64,000 bases of DNA, from assembly GCA_963773745.1 (NCBI GenBank), contig CAVZCL010000005.1:1178001-1242000 (forward strand). Reading direction: 5' to 3'. Below the pieces are notes generated by a model. That model saw only the letters and a list, made by a program, of their open reading frames with translations, was not told the origin of the DNA and ran no database searches. The stretch comes from UBA5069 sp963773745. GTDB taxonomy: Bacteria > Chloroflexota > Anaerolineae > Caldilineales > Caldilineaceae. Positions 55,716 through 64,000 of this stretch are shown here, in pieces (position 1 is the stretch's first letter; each line of letters starts with the position of its first letter). The position numbers and the translations under genes were made by a program.

Positions 55716-57094
55716 ATGGCGACGACAGTTGTAATGCCCAGACAGGGGCAATCGGTGGAAAGCTGCATTATTGTCGAGTGGAAGAAGCAGCTGGGCGAGG
55801 CAGTGGCCGAGGGCGACGTCCTCTGCGACGTGGAGACCGACAAGGCCACACTCGAGGTAGAGGCCACGGCCACGGGCGTTGTGCTGGCGCACCTGGCGCA
55901 GGCGGGCGACGAAGTGCCCGTGCTTGCGCCGATTGCCGTTATCGGCAACCCGGGCGAGGTGGTCGAGGCCCAGGCTGCGCCTGCAAGCGCAGCCTGCAGC
56001 AGCGCCCGAGCAGCCCGCGCCAATTGCCAATGAACCAGTGCACCAATTACCCAGCCAACCAGCCGCCCAATCCAGTGCCGCCGTCTCCCCCCGCGCCCGT
56101 CACACCGCCGAGCGCAAGGGCGTGGAGGCGAGTACGCTGCAGGGTAGTGGCCCTAGCGGGCGCGTCATCGAGCGCGACGTGCTGGCGGCAGCCGCGCTGC
56201 AGCCCAAGCTCACGCCCGTGGCCAAGGCCATGGTGGCCGACGGCGGCTTTGCTGTGCCGCAGCAGGGCTCCGGCCCGGGCGGGCGCGTCACCTCGCGCGA
56301 CCTCGTGCAGCAGGGTGCGGCACAACCCGTCGCACAGCCAACCACTCCATCAAGTCAGCCAATCAACCAGCCAATCAGCCAGTGAGCCGGATGCCCAGGA
56401 CGAGGTGACCCAAATCCCCGTCAAGGGCATCCGCAAGGTCATTGCCGAGCGCATGCTCGCCTCGCTGCAGACGACCGCGCAGCTCACCATGAACGCATCG
56501 GCCGACGCGCGTGCGCTGCAAGCGTACCGCAAGCGTCTCAAGGAGAGCCCCGAAGCGCTGGGGCTGCGCGGCATCACCATCAACGATTTGGTGCTCTTTG
56601 CCACGGCGCGCGCCCTGACCCAGTACCCCGACGTGAACGCGCACTTTGCGGAGATGACGATTCGCCAGTACTCGCGCGTGCACCTGGGCTTTGCCGTGGA
56701 CACGGCGCGCGGCCTCATGGTGCCGGTGATTCGCGACGCGCAAACGCTCTCGCTGCGCAGCCTTGCCGCCGAGTCGAAGCGGCTGGCGACCGCAGCCATC
56801 GACGGCAAGGCGGCCCCGGACGACCTGGTGGGCGGCACCTTTACGGTGACCAACCTGGGCGGCTTTGGCGTGGAGTCCTTCACGCCGGTGCTCAACCCGC
56901 CACAGGTGGCGATTCTGGGGGTGGGCAACATCCAGCTCAAGCCGGTGCAGGGCGCAGACGGCGTTGCGTTCGTGCCGCATCTGGGGCTCTCGCTCACCAT
57001 CAACCACCAGGTGGTGGATGGCGCGCCCGGCGCGCGCTTCCTGCAGACGCTGGCGCAGTTGATTGCCAACTTCGATCTGCTGCTGGCGGAGTGA
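55716..57094 (+). CDS. 2-oxo acid dehydrogenase E2 acyltransferase (second copy, two frameshifts)
   Basis: A reconstructed E2 of about 458 residues. The lipoyl domain is MATTVVMPRQGQSVESCI with CDVETDKATLEVEATATG (lipoyl lysine). The linker and two subunit-binding domains (SPRARHTAERKGVEASTLQG, LTPVAKAMVADGGFAVPQQG) are in a second frame after about 55985. The catalytic core resumes after 56380: PVKGIRKVIAERMLASLQ, GGTFTVTNLGGFGVESFTP and NHQVVDGAPG (active site). Two binding domains, as in the first E2. The linkers hold AATCAACCAGCCAATC-like heptamer repeats. It precedes the GNAT and fused E1 genes. Confidence 0.85.
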
Positions 57095-57112
57095 CTAGCG
57101 ACGCGCACGCGC

Positions 57113-57194
57113 TCTCGTAGCGGCGGCTTCAGCCGCCGTTCTCGAGGACGCGACGCGCTCCAGACTGTCGGCGGTTGAAGCCGCCGCTACGAGA
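57113..57194. repeat. REP-like hairpin, GTAGCGGCGGCTTCAGCCGC family (copy 5)
   Basis: TCTCGTAGCGGCGGCTTCAG is complemented at the right end by GGCGGTTGAAGCCGCCGCTA with a single change. The interior TTCTCGAGGACGCGACGCG matches copies 1 and 2. Confidence 0.92.
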
Positions 57195-57242
57195 CGCCCC
57201 TTTCGATGCGAGAGGGCCGGGGGGCAAGGTGCAGTTGTGCAG

Positions 57243-57675
57243 ATGCAACGCGACGATGGCTATACAATCAGCACCGACCCGCACCTGCTGGACGTGGACT
57301 TCATCCACGGCTACATCGGCGGCGTCTCTTACTGGGCACGGGGGCGCAGCCGTGCCGTGATGGAGGCCGCCATCGCCAACTCGCTCTGCTTTGGCGTCTA
57401 CACTTCCAGATCCAGGAGGCGCGCAGGTTGGCTTTGCCCGCATCATCACCGACTATGCCGTCTTCGCCTATTTGTGCGACTTGTTCGTGGACCCAGCGCA
57501 CCAGGGCCACGGCCTGGGCAAGTGGCTGGTGCAGAGCATTGTCAACGCACCCGAACTGGCGCTCGTGCGCCGCTATATGCTCACCACGAGTGATGCCCAC
57601 GAATTGTACCGTCGCTATGGTGGCTTTGAACTGCTCGCCCCTCCAGAGAACTGGCTGGCGCGCATTAACCCTTGA
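57243..57675 (+). CDS. GNAT-family N-acetyltransferase (frameshifted near 57405)
   Basis: A GNAT acetyltransferase of about 144 residues. TDPHLLDVDFIHGYIGGVSYWARG opens a common subfamily, and LCDLFVDPAHQGHGLGKWLV is the acetyl-CoA pyrophosphate loop (QGHGLG). A frame change near 57405-57415 disrupts the FGVYT/QVGFARI junction. ATG at 57243 or GTG at 57237 could start it. It lies between E2 and E1, possibly a late insertion into the operon. Confidence 0.8.
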
Positions 57676-57716
57676 ACCTTTGAACTTTGAACCATTGAAC
57701 CATTGAACATTTGCAC
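57664..57716. repeat. TTGAACC heptamer run
   Basis: TTGAACC, TTTGAAC and ATTGAACC units are repeated six to seven times directly between the GNAT and E1 genes. Confidence 0.75.
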
Positions 57717-57743
57717 CTGTTTTCGCCAAAGGAAAATGCCTTT

Positions 57744-60230
57744 ATGCCTAAGTCAATCATGGTTGACCCCACAGAGGTGCGCAAGCCCGGCGCCCTGGTC
57801 TCGCCCGACATCCCCCTCAACGCCTATGTGCCCGATGCGCGCCGCGAGGCCGAGAAGTATGGCACGCAGACGCTCGTACGCGTCTACCGCGACATGGTCT
57901 ACGTGCGCGAGTTTGAGACGATGCTCGACCGCATCAAGCGCGAAGGCTCCTTCGAGGGCATCGAGTACAACCACAAGGGGCCGGCTCACCTGAGCATTGG
58001 CCAGGAGGCGGCGGTGGTGGGGCAAGCGCTTACCCTCACGCCCGACGACTTCATCTTCGGTTCGCACCGCAGCCACGGCGACATCCTCGCCAAGGGGCTC
58101 TCGGCCATCGACAAGCTGGACGAGGAGACGCTCGAGAAGATCATGCGCCAGTATATGGGTGGTGGCGCGCTGCGTGTAGTAGAGGGCTTCAGTAATGGGC
58201 GTGCCGCCGGCAATGGTGAAGGCAGCATCAAGTCGCTGGCCATCAACTATCTGCTCTACGGTGCGCTGGCCGAGATCTTCGGCCGCGCCAACGGTTTTAA
58301 TCAGGGCATGGGTGGCTCCATGCACGCCTTCTTCCCGCCCTTTGGCATCATGCCCAACAACGCGATTGTCGGCGGCTCGGCCGACATTGCCGTGGGCGGC
58401 GCACTCTACAAGCGCGTCAACAAGAAGCCCGGCATTGTGATTGCCAACATCGGCGACGCCTCCATGGGCTGTGGCCCCGTTTGGGAGGCGATGATGTTCG
58501 CCGCCATGGACCAGTACCGCACGCTGTGGCCCAAGGAGGCAGGCGGCGCACCCCCAATTCTCTTCAATCTCATGAACAACTTCTACGGCATGGGCGGCCA
58601 GCCCGTGGGCGAGACGATGGGCTTTGGCGTGCTGGCGCGCGTTGGCCTTGGCGTCAACCCGCAAGCCATGCACGCCGAGCGCATTGACGGTTTCAACCCG
58701 CTGGCCGTGGCCGATGCGATTGAGCGCAAGCGCAAGCTGCTCGAGGCGGGCGATGGCCCTGTGCTGCTCGACACCGTCACCTACCGCTTCTCCGGCCACT
58801 CCCCGTCGGACGCGTCCACCTATCGCGACAAGAGCGAGATTGACCTCTGGAAGCAGCAGGATTCGATCGTCGCCTACCGTGAATATCTGCTCGAGAATGA
58901 CCATGCGAGCGAGGATGAACTGGACGCCATCACCGACGACGTGATGGGCCGCCTGCGCAGCGTGGCGGCGGCGGCGGTCTCGCTGGATGTCTCACCGCGC
59001 GTCGATGTCTCCGTCGACACCATCGGCGGCATGATGTTCTCCAACCAGCCGCGCGAGTCCATGGAGGAGGGGCGCAAGCCCGACGTGCTCATCCCCCTTG
59101 AGGAGAGCCGCTGGAAGACGACGCAGGAGAAGCTGCGCTTCGGCCTCGACGAAAACGGCAAGGCGCTGCCCAAGCTCAAGTGCCTCACCTATGCCGAGGC
59201 GCTCTTTGAAGCGATGGCGCACCGCTTCTACATTGACCCGACGATGGTGGCCTATGGCGAGGAGAACCGGGACTGGGGCGGCGCGTTCAGCGTCTACCGC
59301 GGCCTCACCGAGATGCTTCCCTACCACCGCCTCTTCAACTCGCCCATCTCCGAGGCGGCGATTGTGGGCACGGCGGTCGGCTACAGCTTGAGCGGCGGCC
59401 GCGTCGTCGCCGAGCTTATGTACAACGACTTCATGGGGCGCGCCGGCGACGAGGTCTTCAACCAGATGGCCAAGTGGCAGAGCATGTCGGCGAACGTGCT
59501 CACCATGCCCATGGTGCTGCGCGTCTCCGTCGGCTCCAAGTACGGCGCACAGCACTCGCAGGACTGGACCTCGATTGTGGCGCACATTCCCGGCCTCAAG
59601 GTCTACTTCCCTGCCACCGCATACGACGCCAAGGGAATGCTCAACCTCGCACTGCGCGGCACCGACCCTGTGGTCTTCTTTGAGAGCCAGCGCCTCTACT
59701 CCGAGCCGGAGACGCTGGTCGAGGGGGGCGTGCCCAAGGAGTACTATGAGGTGCCCGAGGGAGAACCGGTGGTGCGGCGCAAGGGCACAGATGTCACAAT
59801 CATCACCGTAGGCGCAACGCTCTACCGTGCGCTCGAAGCGGCGGAGACGCTGCAGAGCAAGTACGGCGTCTCGGCCGAGGTGATCGACGTGCGCTTCCTC
59901 AACCCGCTCAACTACGCACCGCTGGTGGAGTCTGTCAAGAAGACCGGCAAGGTCGTCATGGCATCCGACGCGAGCGAGCGCGGCTCCTTCCTGCACACCC
60001 TGGCCTCCAACCTCACAGCGCTGGCCTTTGACGCGCTCGACGGCCCGATTGCCGTGGTGGGCGCGCGCAACTGGATTACGCCCGCCGCCGAACTGGAAGA
60101 GGCCTTCTTCCCGCAGGCGTCGTGGATTGTGGACGCCATCCACGCGCGCGTGCTGCCGCTCCCCGGCCACACCGTCAGCGACGACTTCAGTGAAGAGGAA
60201 ATGCTGCGCCGCAACCGCATTGGCGTGTAA
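57744..60230 (+). CDS. Fused alpha-beta E1 component of a 2-oxo acid dehydrogenase
   Basis: An 828-residue single-chain thiamine-diphosphate E1 in which alpha (about 1-480) and beta (about 485-828) are one polypeptide. The ThDP motif is GDASMGCGPVWEAMMF (237 onward) with NLMNNFYG (NN at 278-279). GHSPSDASTYRDKSEI is the phospholoop region of the alpha subunit. The beta part has YGEENRDWGGAFSVYRGLTE (catalytic Glu), ISEAAIVGTAVGYSLSGGR and the C-terminal VIDVRFLNPLNYAPLVESVK. It is placed after an E2 copy and so forms part of a PDH-type or acetoin/branched-chain complex; E3 is not nearby. The start MPKSIMVDPTE follows AAAGGAAA. Confidence 0.88.
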   Translation: MPKSIMVDPTEVRKPGALVSPDIPLNAYVPDARREAEKYGTQTLVRVYRDMVYVREFETMLDRIKREGSFEGIEYNHKGPAHLSIGQEAAVVGQALTLTPDDFIFGSHRSHGDILAKGLSAIDKLDEETLEKIMRQYMGGGALRVVEGFSNGRAAGNGEGSIKSLAINYLLYGALAEIFGRANGFNQGMGGSMHAFFPPFGIMPNNAIVGGSADIAVGGALYKRVNKKPGIVIANIGDASMGCGPVWEAMMFAAMDQYRTLWPKEAGGAPPILFNLMNNFYGMGGQPVGETMGFGVLARVGLGVNPQAMHAERIDGFNPLAVADAIERKRKLLEAGDGPVLLDTVTYRFSGHSPSDASTYRDKSEIDLWKQQDSIVAYREYLLENDHASEDELDAITDDVMGRLRSVAAAAVSLDVSPRVDVSVDTIGGMMFSNQPRESMEEGRKPDVLIPLEESRWKTTQEKLRFGLDENGKALPKLKCLTYAEALFEAMAHRFYIDPTMVAYGEENRDWGGAFSVYRGLTEMLPYHRLFNSPISEAAIVGTAVGYSLSGGRVVAELMYNDFMGRAGDEVFNQMAKWQSMSANVLTMPMVLRVSVGSKYGAQHSQDWTSIVAHIPGLKVYFPATAYDAKGMLNLALRGTDPVVFFESQRLYSEPETLVEGGVPKEYYEVPEGEPVVRRKGTDVTIITVGATLYRALEAAETLQSKYGVSAEVIDVRFLNPLNYAPLVESVKKTGKVVMASDASERGSFLHTLASNLTALAFDALDGPIAVVGARNWITPAAELEEAFFPQASWIVDAIHARVLPLPGHTVSDDFSEEEMLRRNRIGV

Positions 60231-60243
60231 CGAACAGCCGAAG

Positions 60244-60366
60244 ATCGACACAGAGGGCACAGAGGACACAGAGAAACACAGAGATCAGCAACAGCAGAAC
60301 GGCGCCGACATGGCGCCGTTCTGCTGTTGCTGATCTCTGTGCTTGCCTCTGTGCCCTCTGTGTCGA
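60244..60366. repeat. Compound inverted repeat (ACACAGAGG type)
   Basis: The left arm (60244-60306) begins ATCGACACAGAGGGCACAG and carries four phased units; the right arm (60312-60366) has one unit fewer, so one repeat was lost or gained. The centre stem (GATCAGCAACAGCAGAACGG) is perfect. Confidence 0.93.
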
Positions 60367-60431
60367 TGTGCAGTTTCGTGCATCTGCACAACAGTGCGTC
60401 GTCCGCACCAAATTGCGTGACCGAAATTGAT

Positions 60432-60460
60432 TTGACTTGGGTGCGTGATTGTGCGACAAT
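60432..60460 (+). promoter_or_regulatory. Candidate promoter of the sugar ABC operon
   Basis: TTGACT, 17 bases, GACAAT. It lies about 490 bases upstream of the binding-protein gene, implying a long leader. No gene is seen in 60367-60947. Confidence 0.6.
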
Positions 60461-60650
60461 GGTTTTACCGCCGAAGCGTAATCATGCTTGTTCCTAGCTA
60501 CGTCCCCATTTCCCGCATTCCTGCGCAACCCGCCGCATGGCCCAGAAGCTCATCCTGCGCGTGCCGGTTGGCTGCCTTTCTTGTGAAGTGGCGCAAACGA
60601 TTGCGCACTCGCCGTGCAGGCTTAACGCTGCGCTTGCTGCACATGCCATC

Positions 60651-60697
60651 CAGCAGCACCGACCAGCATCGACCAGCAGCACCGACCAGCAGCACCG
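60651..60697. repeat. 13-bp tandem repeat CAGCAGCACCGAC in the ABC operon leader
   Basis: Four units of CAGCAGCACCGAC, the second shortened by three bases, lie in direct order between the promoter and the binding-protein gene. Confidence 0.8.
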
Positions 60698-60947
60698 TTT
60701 AGCAATGGAATCAGCCCCTCCCGCCAACTTGCGGCGCGTTGAGGGCAAGCGTACCAACACAGCCCTTTGAGGAGGTGATGACTATTCGCTGATACCGAGG
60801 GTGGCGCGCATCCATTCTGCGCCGGCGCGGTTGTTCAACGCGCTGCTTTCGTGGTTCCAATCCCCCACCAACAGGACAACAATCCAGAAGTACGTCCATA
60901 CCAACATTCATCCGTACGGCAACAGTGTAGTTTCCGAGGAGGAACGT

Positions 60948-62483
60948 ATGCGTAAACAGTCTCGCAGCATTTCGCTGGTGATTGGTATTCTGGTGATTTT
61001 CAGCATGGTGCTCACCGCCTGTGCAGCGCCCGTTGCGCCGGCAGCAGCACCCGCCGCGGGCGAGCAGCCCGTAGTGGTCGAGGCGGCTGTGGTCGCCGTC
61101 GATCCGACTGCGCTCGTATCGGACCCGGCCTGGTGGTCCACTGCCGCCGAGCCATACAAGGGCACCACGATTACAGGCATCTCCGAGAGCACACCGCCCT
61201 CGCGCTATGCCGCCGAAGTGCTTGGACCGGCATTCACGGCCCTCACCGGCATCAATGTGAACTTCGAAGTCACCTCGTGGGACGAGATGTACAACAAGCC
61301 CATCAAGGACATGGAAGCCGGCACCGGTATCTATGACTTTGTGTACATCGAGCAGGACATCATCTACTCCTACCTGGCCCGCGACTTTATGACCAACCTG
61401 ACCCAACTGCTTGCAGACAACCCGCAGTTGAAGTCGGCTGATTTTGACCTCTCCAAGTTCACCTCGTTCATTGACAACTTCAAGGATGCTGACGGCAACG
61501 TCTATGGCGTGCCCATGGAAGCCTTCATCAAGCCGTACCTCTATCGCATGGACCTCTTCAATGATCCTGCGATCCAGGAAGCCTTCAAGGCTGAATATGG
61601 CTATGACCTGGCACCGGCCACGACGCACGAGCAGTACATGGACATCGCCAAGTTCTTCACCGAGTATGGTACGGCTAACGACATGGAGCTCTGGGGTACG
61701 ACCAACCAGGCCCATACCGGCCATGCCTCTTCCACCTATGAGTACTTTGAGACGGTTGCCCCGACCTTTGGCGTCTTCAACTGGGGCATCAACATGGACA
61801 CCTGGAAAGCATGCGAAGCCAATGGCGGCGAAATGAACAGCCAGGCGGCCAAGGATGCGTTGCAGTGGCGTGTTGACCTGCTTCAGTACTCCCCGCCGGA
61901 ATCGACCGCGAGCACCTGGGACGAGGTCGCAGCGACCTTTGCTGCCGGCCGCGCCGCGCAGGGCTTTGTCTATGGCGAGAACACGGTTTGGATCGCTCTC
62001 GATCCCGATCGCTCGCAGGTTGTGGGCAATGTGGGCGTTGCCCTGCCGCCGGTCTCCGAGGGCGTGATGGACCAGATCAACTCTGGTGAAGGCTATATCG
62101 GCTACTATGACGGTGGCGCCTTCGGCATTCCTACGACCTCCAAGAACAAGGAAGCCGCATTGTTGTGGGAGCAGTTCGTTGGTCTCGAGTCCGTGCAGCC
62201 CGAGTGGGCCATTGCAGGCTCCCGCATCGTCATGGAATCGACCTACGACGATCCGATGATTCAGGATGCCAACGCCAAGGCCGACAACTACTACACCAAG
62301 ATGAAGGAAGAGGGCCCGCTCTATCGTGGCGCGCCGCCGTTCCCCTTCCACAATCAGGTCCGTGGCGCCATTGACCCGTTCATCTGGAAGGCGCTGGCTG
62401 GTGACATGAGCGCTTCGGATGCACTGGATCAGGCATGCGTGGTTGCTGAAGATACCATGATGCAATTGGGCTACGGCGAGTAG
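60948..62483 (+). CDS. Sugar ABC transporter substrate-binding lipoprotein
   Basis: A 511-residue extracellular solute-binding protein of the carbohydrate (SBP family 1) type. A signal peptide ends MVLTACAAP, and a Pro/Ala-rich linker follows. The body has ITGISESTPPSRYAAEVLGP, FEVTSWDEMYNKPIKDMEAG, YDFVYIEQDIIYSYLARDF and VYGVPMEAFIKPYLYRMDLF. The gene is less GC-rich than neighbours, consistent with high expression. AGGAGGAACGT gives a strong ribosome-binding site. Ligand identity is not visible; the neighbouring kinase is far away and not clearly linked. Confidence 0.92.
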   Translation: MRKQSRSISLVIGILVIFSMVLTACAAPVAPAAAPAAGEQPVVVEAAVVAVDPTALVSDPAWWSTAAEPYKGTTITGISESTPPSRYAAEVLGPAFTALTGINVNFEVTSWDEMYNKPIKDMEAGTGIYDFVYIEQDIIYSYLARDFMTNLTQLLADNPQLKSADFDLSKFTSFIDNFKDADGNVYGVPMEAFIKPYLYRMDLFNDPAIQEAFKAEYGYDLAPATTHEQYMDIAKFFTEYGTANDMELWGTTNQAHTGHASSTYEYFETVAPTFGVFNWGINMDTWKACEANGGEMNSQAAKDALQWRVDLLQYSPPESTASTWDEVAATFAAGRAAQGFVYGENTVWIALDPDRSQVVGNVGVALPPVSEGVMDQINSGEGYIGYYDGGAFGIPTTSKNKEAALLWEQFVGLESVQPEWAIAGSRIVMESTYDDPMIQDANAKADNYYTKMKEEGPLYRGAPPFPFHNQVRGAIDPFIWKALAGDMSASDALDQACVVAEDTMMQLGYGE

Positions 62484-62503
62484 TCCGACACAGGTTGTCC
62501 TCC

Positions 62504-62529
62504 AGGGGGGCGCACGGTTGCGCCCCCCT
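62504..62529 (+). terminator. Attenuating hairpin between the binding protein and permease genes
   Basis: AGGGGGGCGCA and TGCGCCCCCCT pair around a 4-base loop. Such stems often let the binding protein be made in excess over the permeases. Confidence 0.75.
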
Positions 62530-62560
62530 TCCTCTATCACTGCTCCGAAAGGAACCCAGC

Positions 62561-63445
62561 ATGCGCTCGAACCGCATGGGTTGGGGGTTGTTGGCGCCGA
62601 CGTTGATCATTCTCGGCATTTTTGGCCTGCTGCCCTTCTTCTACGTCATCTACGTTGGCTTCTTCGACTGGAACGTTTTCTCGGCAGTGGTGGGGCGTCA
62701 GTTCGCAGGCGCCAACAACTACCGGCGCCTCGTCTTCGACGCCGAATTCCTCGGTTCCGTAGGGCGCACGCTGCTTTTTACATTCAGCGTTGTCACAATC
62801 GAAATGATACTCGGCTTTCTGCTGGCGCAAACGCTTGTGCGCGACTTCCCCGGCAAGGCCGTCTTCCGTACCATCTACGCACTTCCCATCATGATTGCGC
62901 CCATCGCCGTGGGTGCAACATGGAAGCTGCTCACAATCCCAGGTTTTGGCCTGCTGCCCTATTATCTCGACAGGTGGTTTGGCATTGAATATCAGCTCGG
63001 CTCCCACTCTGGCCAGGCTTTCTGGACCACAGTGGTTATGGATGTATGGCACTGGACGCCTTTCGTCACACTGACGATGCTGGCCGGCCTCACAGCCATC
63101 CCCAAGGAGCCGCTGGAACAGGCGCAGGTAGATGGCGCAAATCGCTTTCAGGTGCTGCGCTTTCTGACAATCCCCATGATGATGCCCGTCATTATTACCA
63201 CGCTCTTCATCCGCATCATGGATGCGCTGCGCGTGATGGACGAAGTCTTTCTCCTCACGGGAGGCGGGCCGGCGAACGCAACGCGTTACGTGGGCATTCT
63301 GATTTGGCGCGTGGTCTTCCCGCAGACGAACTACGGTTACGGGTCGGCCATGTCGCTGCTGATTCTTTATATGACTCTCGTCCTCGCCTTCGTGCTCTTC
63401 TCGGTCCTCTCACGCGTCGGCAAGCAGAATACATCGGAGAAATGA
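62561..63445 (+). CDS. Sugar ABC transporter permease (MalF/UgpA type)
   Basis: A 294-residue inner-membrane permease with six TM segments. The start is MRSNRMGWGLLAPTLIILG. The cytoplasmic EAA loop (LEQAQVDGANRFQVLRFLTI) docks the ATPase. AWRTSF-like extracytoplasmic parts are short. GAAAGGAACCCAGC gives the ribosome-binding site. It overlaps no gene; the next permease starts 4 bases after its TGA. Confidence 0.93.
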   Translation: MRSNRMGWGLLAPTLIILGIFGLLPFFYVIYVGFFDWNVFSAVVGRQFAGANNYRRLVFDAEFLGSVGRTLLFTFSVVTIEMILGFLLAQTLVRDFPGKAVFRTIYALPIMIAPIAVGATWKLLTIPGFGLLPYYLDRWFGIEYQLGSHSGQAFWTTVVMDVWHWTPFVTLTMLAGLTAIPKEPLEQAQVDGANRFQVLRFLTIPMMMPVIITTLFIRIMDALRVMDEVFLLTGGGPANATRYVGILIWRVVFPQTNYGYGSAMSLLILYMTLVLAFVLFSVLSRVGKQNTSEK

Positions 63446-63448
63446 GCC

Positions 63449-64000
63449 ATGGGTACTAAGCGCAGCCGCATGGGGCTGATTGGCACGTATGTGCTCTGGA
63501 TACTGATGTCGATCTTCACACTTCTGCCCATCTACTGGATGGTGGTGGTCTCCGCACGCAGCCGCGTCGAGCTCTTCAGCCCGGGCAAGTTCTGGCAAAC
63601 CACCTTCTTCGCCCCAAACTACATCAATCCACTCACAAGTCCGGCCTTCCAGCGCTACATTGCAAACTCGTTGATCATCGCTACATCGAACGCAGTTCTG
63701 GTCATCATTCTGGCGCTCTTCGCCACCTACGGCCTCTCACGCTGGAAGCTCAACGGCGCCGACAATATCTTCTTCTGGACGATCACAAACCGCATGGCCC
63801 CGGCCGCAGCGTTCATTCTCCCCCTTTTCCTCCTCTTCACGCGGGCCTTCAAGGCTGGCGATTTCATGCTCTTTGACACACGCATCGGGCTGATTCTGCT
63901 CTACTGTATCTTCAACCTGCCTTTCGCCATCTGGCTGCTCAAGGGTATTGTCGACGGAATCCCTATCGAGCTGGACGAAGCCGCACTCGTGGACGGTGCA
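63449..64000 (+). CDS. Sugar ABC transporter permease (MalG/UgpE type), partial
   Basis: The first 184 residues of a second permease, cut by the window end. MGTKRSRMGLIGTYVLWILM opens with a TM segment; SLIIATSNAVLVIILALFAT and PFAIWLLKGIVDGIPIELDE follow, and the visible end reads DEAALVDGA, the start of the EAA loop. It pairs with the upstream permease. The ATPase gene is expected further on or elsewhere. Confidence 0.93.
   Translation, partial: MGTKRSRMGLIGTYVLWILMSIFTLLPIYWMVVVSARSRVELFSPGKFWQTTFFAPNYINPLTSPAFQRYIANSLIIATSNAVLVIILALFATYGLSRWKLNGADNIFFWTITNRMAPAAAFILPLFLLFTRAFKAGDFMLFDTRIGLILLYCIFNLPFAIWLLKGIVDGIPIELDEAALVDGA

Noticed and set aside
60651..60697. Possible CRISPR array
   Set aside because: Units are only 13 bases and directly adjacent, without unique spacers, and no cas genes are near. 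It is a simple tandem repeat.
60801..60947. N-terminal extension of the binding protein
   Set aside because: The ATG at 60948 has a strong ribosome-binding site and a proper lipoprotein signal peptide; the upstream codons show no motif.

Overview
The window looks like a high-GC chromosomal segment of a Chloroflexota bacterium, probably Anaerolineae/Caldilineae-like. This is inferred from gene content and protein style, not from a marker gene. Lipoproteins carry long Thr/Pro-rich linkers after the lipobox. An F420-type luciferase-family monooxygenase is fused to an SCP2 domain. The pyruvate-dehydrogenase-type E1 is a single alpha-beta polypeptide. A DnaD-like protein, a double-AAA+ DnaC-like loader and DnaB sit in one block. 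I saw no rRNA, tRNA, CRISPR array, transposase or integrase, although I could not run any search.

Layout: 1-4106 (minus) holds a GT39-like glycosyltransferase, a glycoside hydrolase and an SH3b lipoprotein. 4434-9171 (minus) is a replication block (dnaB, DnaD-like, DnaC-like) plus a DUF151 nuclease. 9581-16653 (plus) carries glutamine cyclotransferase, a muramidase-membrane fusion, purD, LLM-SCP2 monooxygenase and an MBL hydrolase. 16829-25456 has oligoendopeptidase F, cysteine desulfurase, a DUF6273 cassette, meaB with the B12-binding mutase subunit, an acyl-CoA dehydrogenase and an MGT glycosyltransferase. 25728-38779 has nadE with a methyltransferase, dodecin, htpX, ssb, translin with a Cas4-like mini-protein, a large helical protein, a first E2, a TetR regulator with a DUF6069 protein, comEA and a phasin. 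38880-49860 has msrPQ, small membrane proteins and lipoproteins, an M20 amidohydrolase, a beta-propeller protein, a divergent chaperonin and a Trm112-like protein. 50444-64000 has a YfhO-type protein, a xylulokinase-like kinase, a NagD-like HAD, a second E2 and the fused E1, and the start of a sugar ABC transporter (binding protein and two permeases, the second cut by the window edge).

The most unusual property is between the genes. Almost every intergenic gap holds a long inverted repeat from one of several families. One class has arms made of phased short repeats (CAAAGRCGCAAAGG, ACACAGAGG or ACAGATG types), and another has heptamer arms (TTACCAA or CCCCATA types). Three REP-like families begin with GTAG and end with CTAC, and a fourth begins GTTGTAGG. 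Arms within a locus are near-perfect complements while sequences differ between loci, and several supply or touch the stop codons of flanking genes.

About 15 frameshifts break otherwise well-conserved genes (GT39, MBL, cysteine desulfurase, DUF6273, acyl-CoA dehydrogenase, TetR, DUF5671, DUF3108-like, xylulokinase, HAD, second E2, GNAT). Most lie in GC-rich runs and look like sequence or assembly errors; these genes are annotated across their full reconstructed span. All function calls come from reading the translations and motifs, with no database search.
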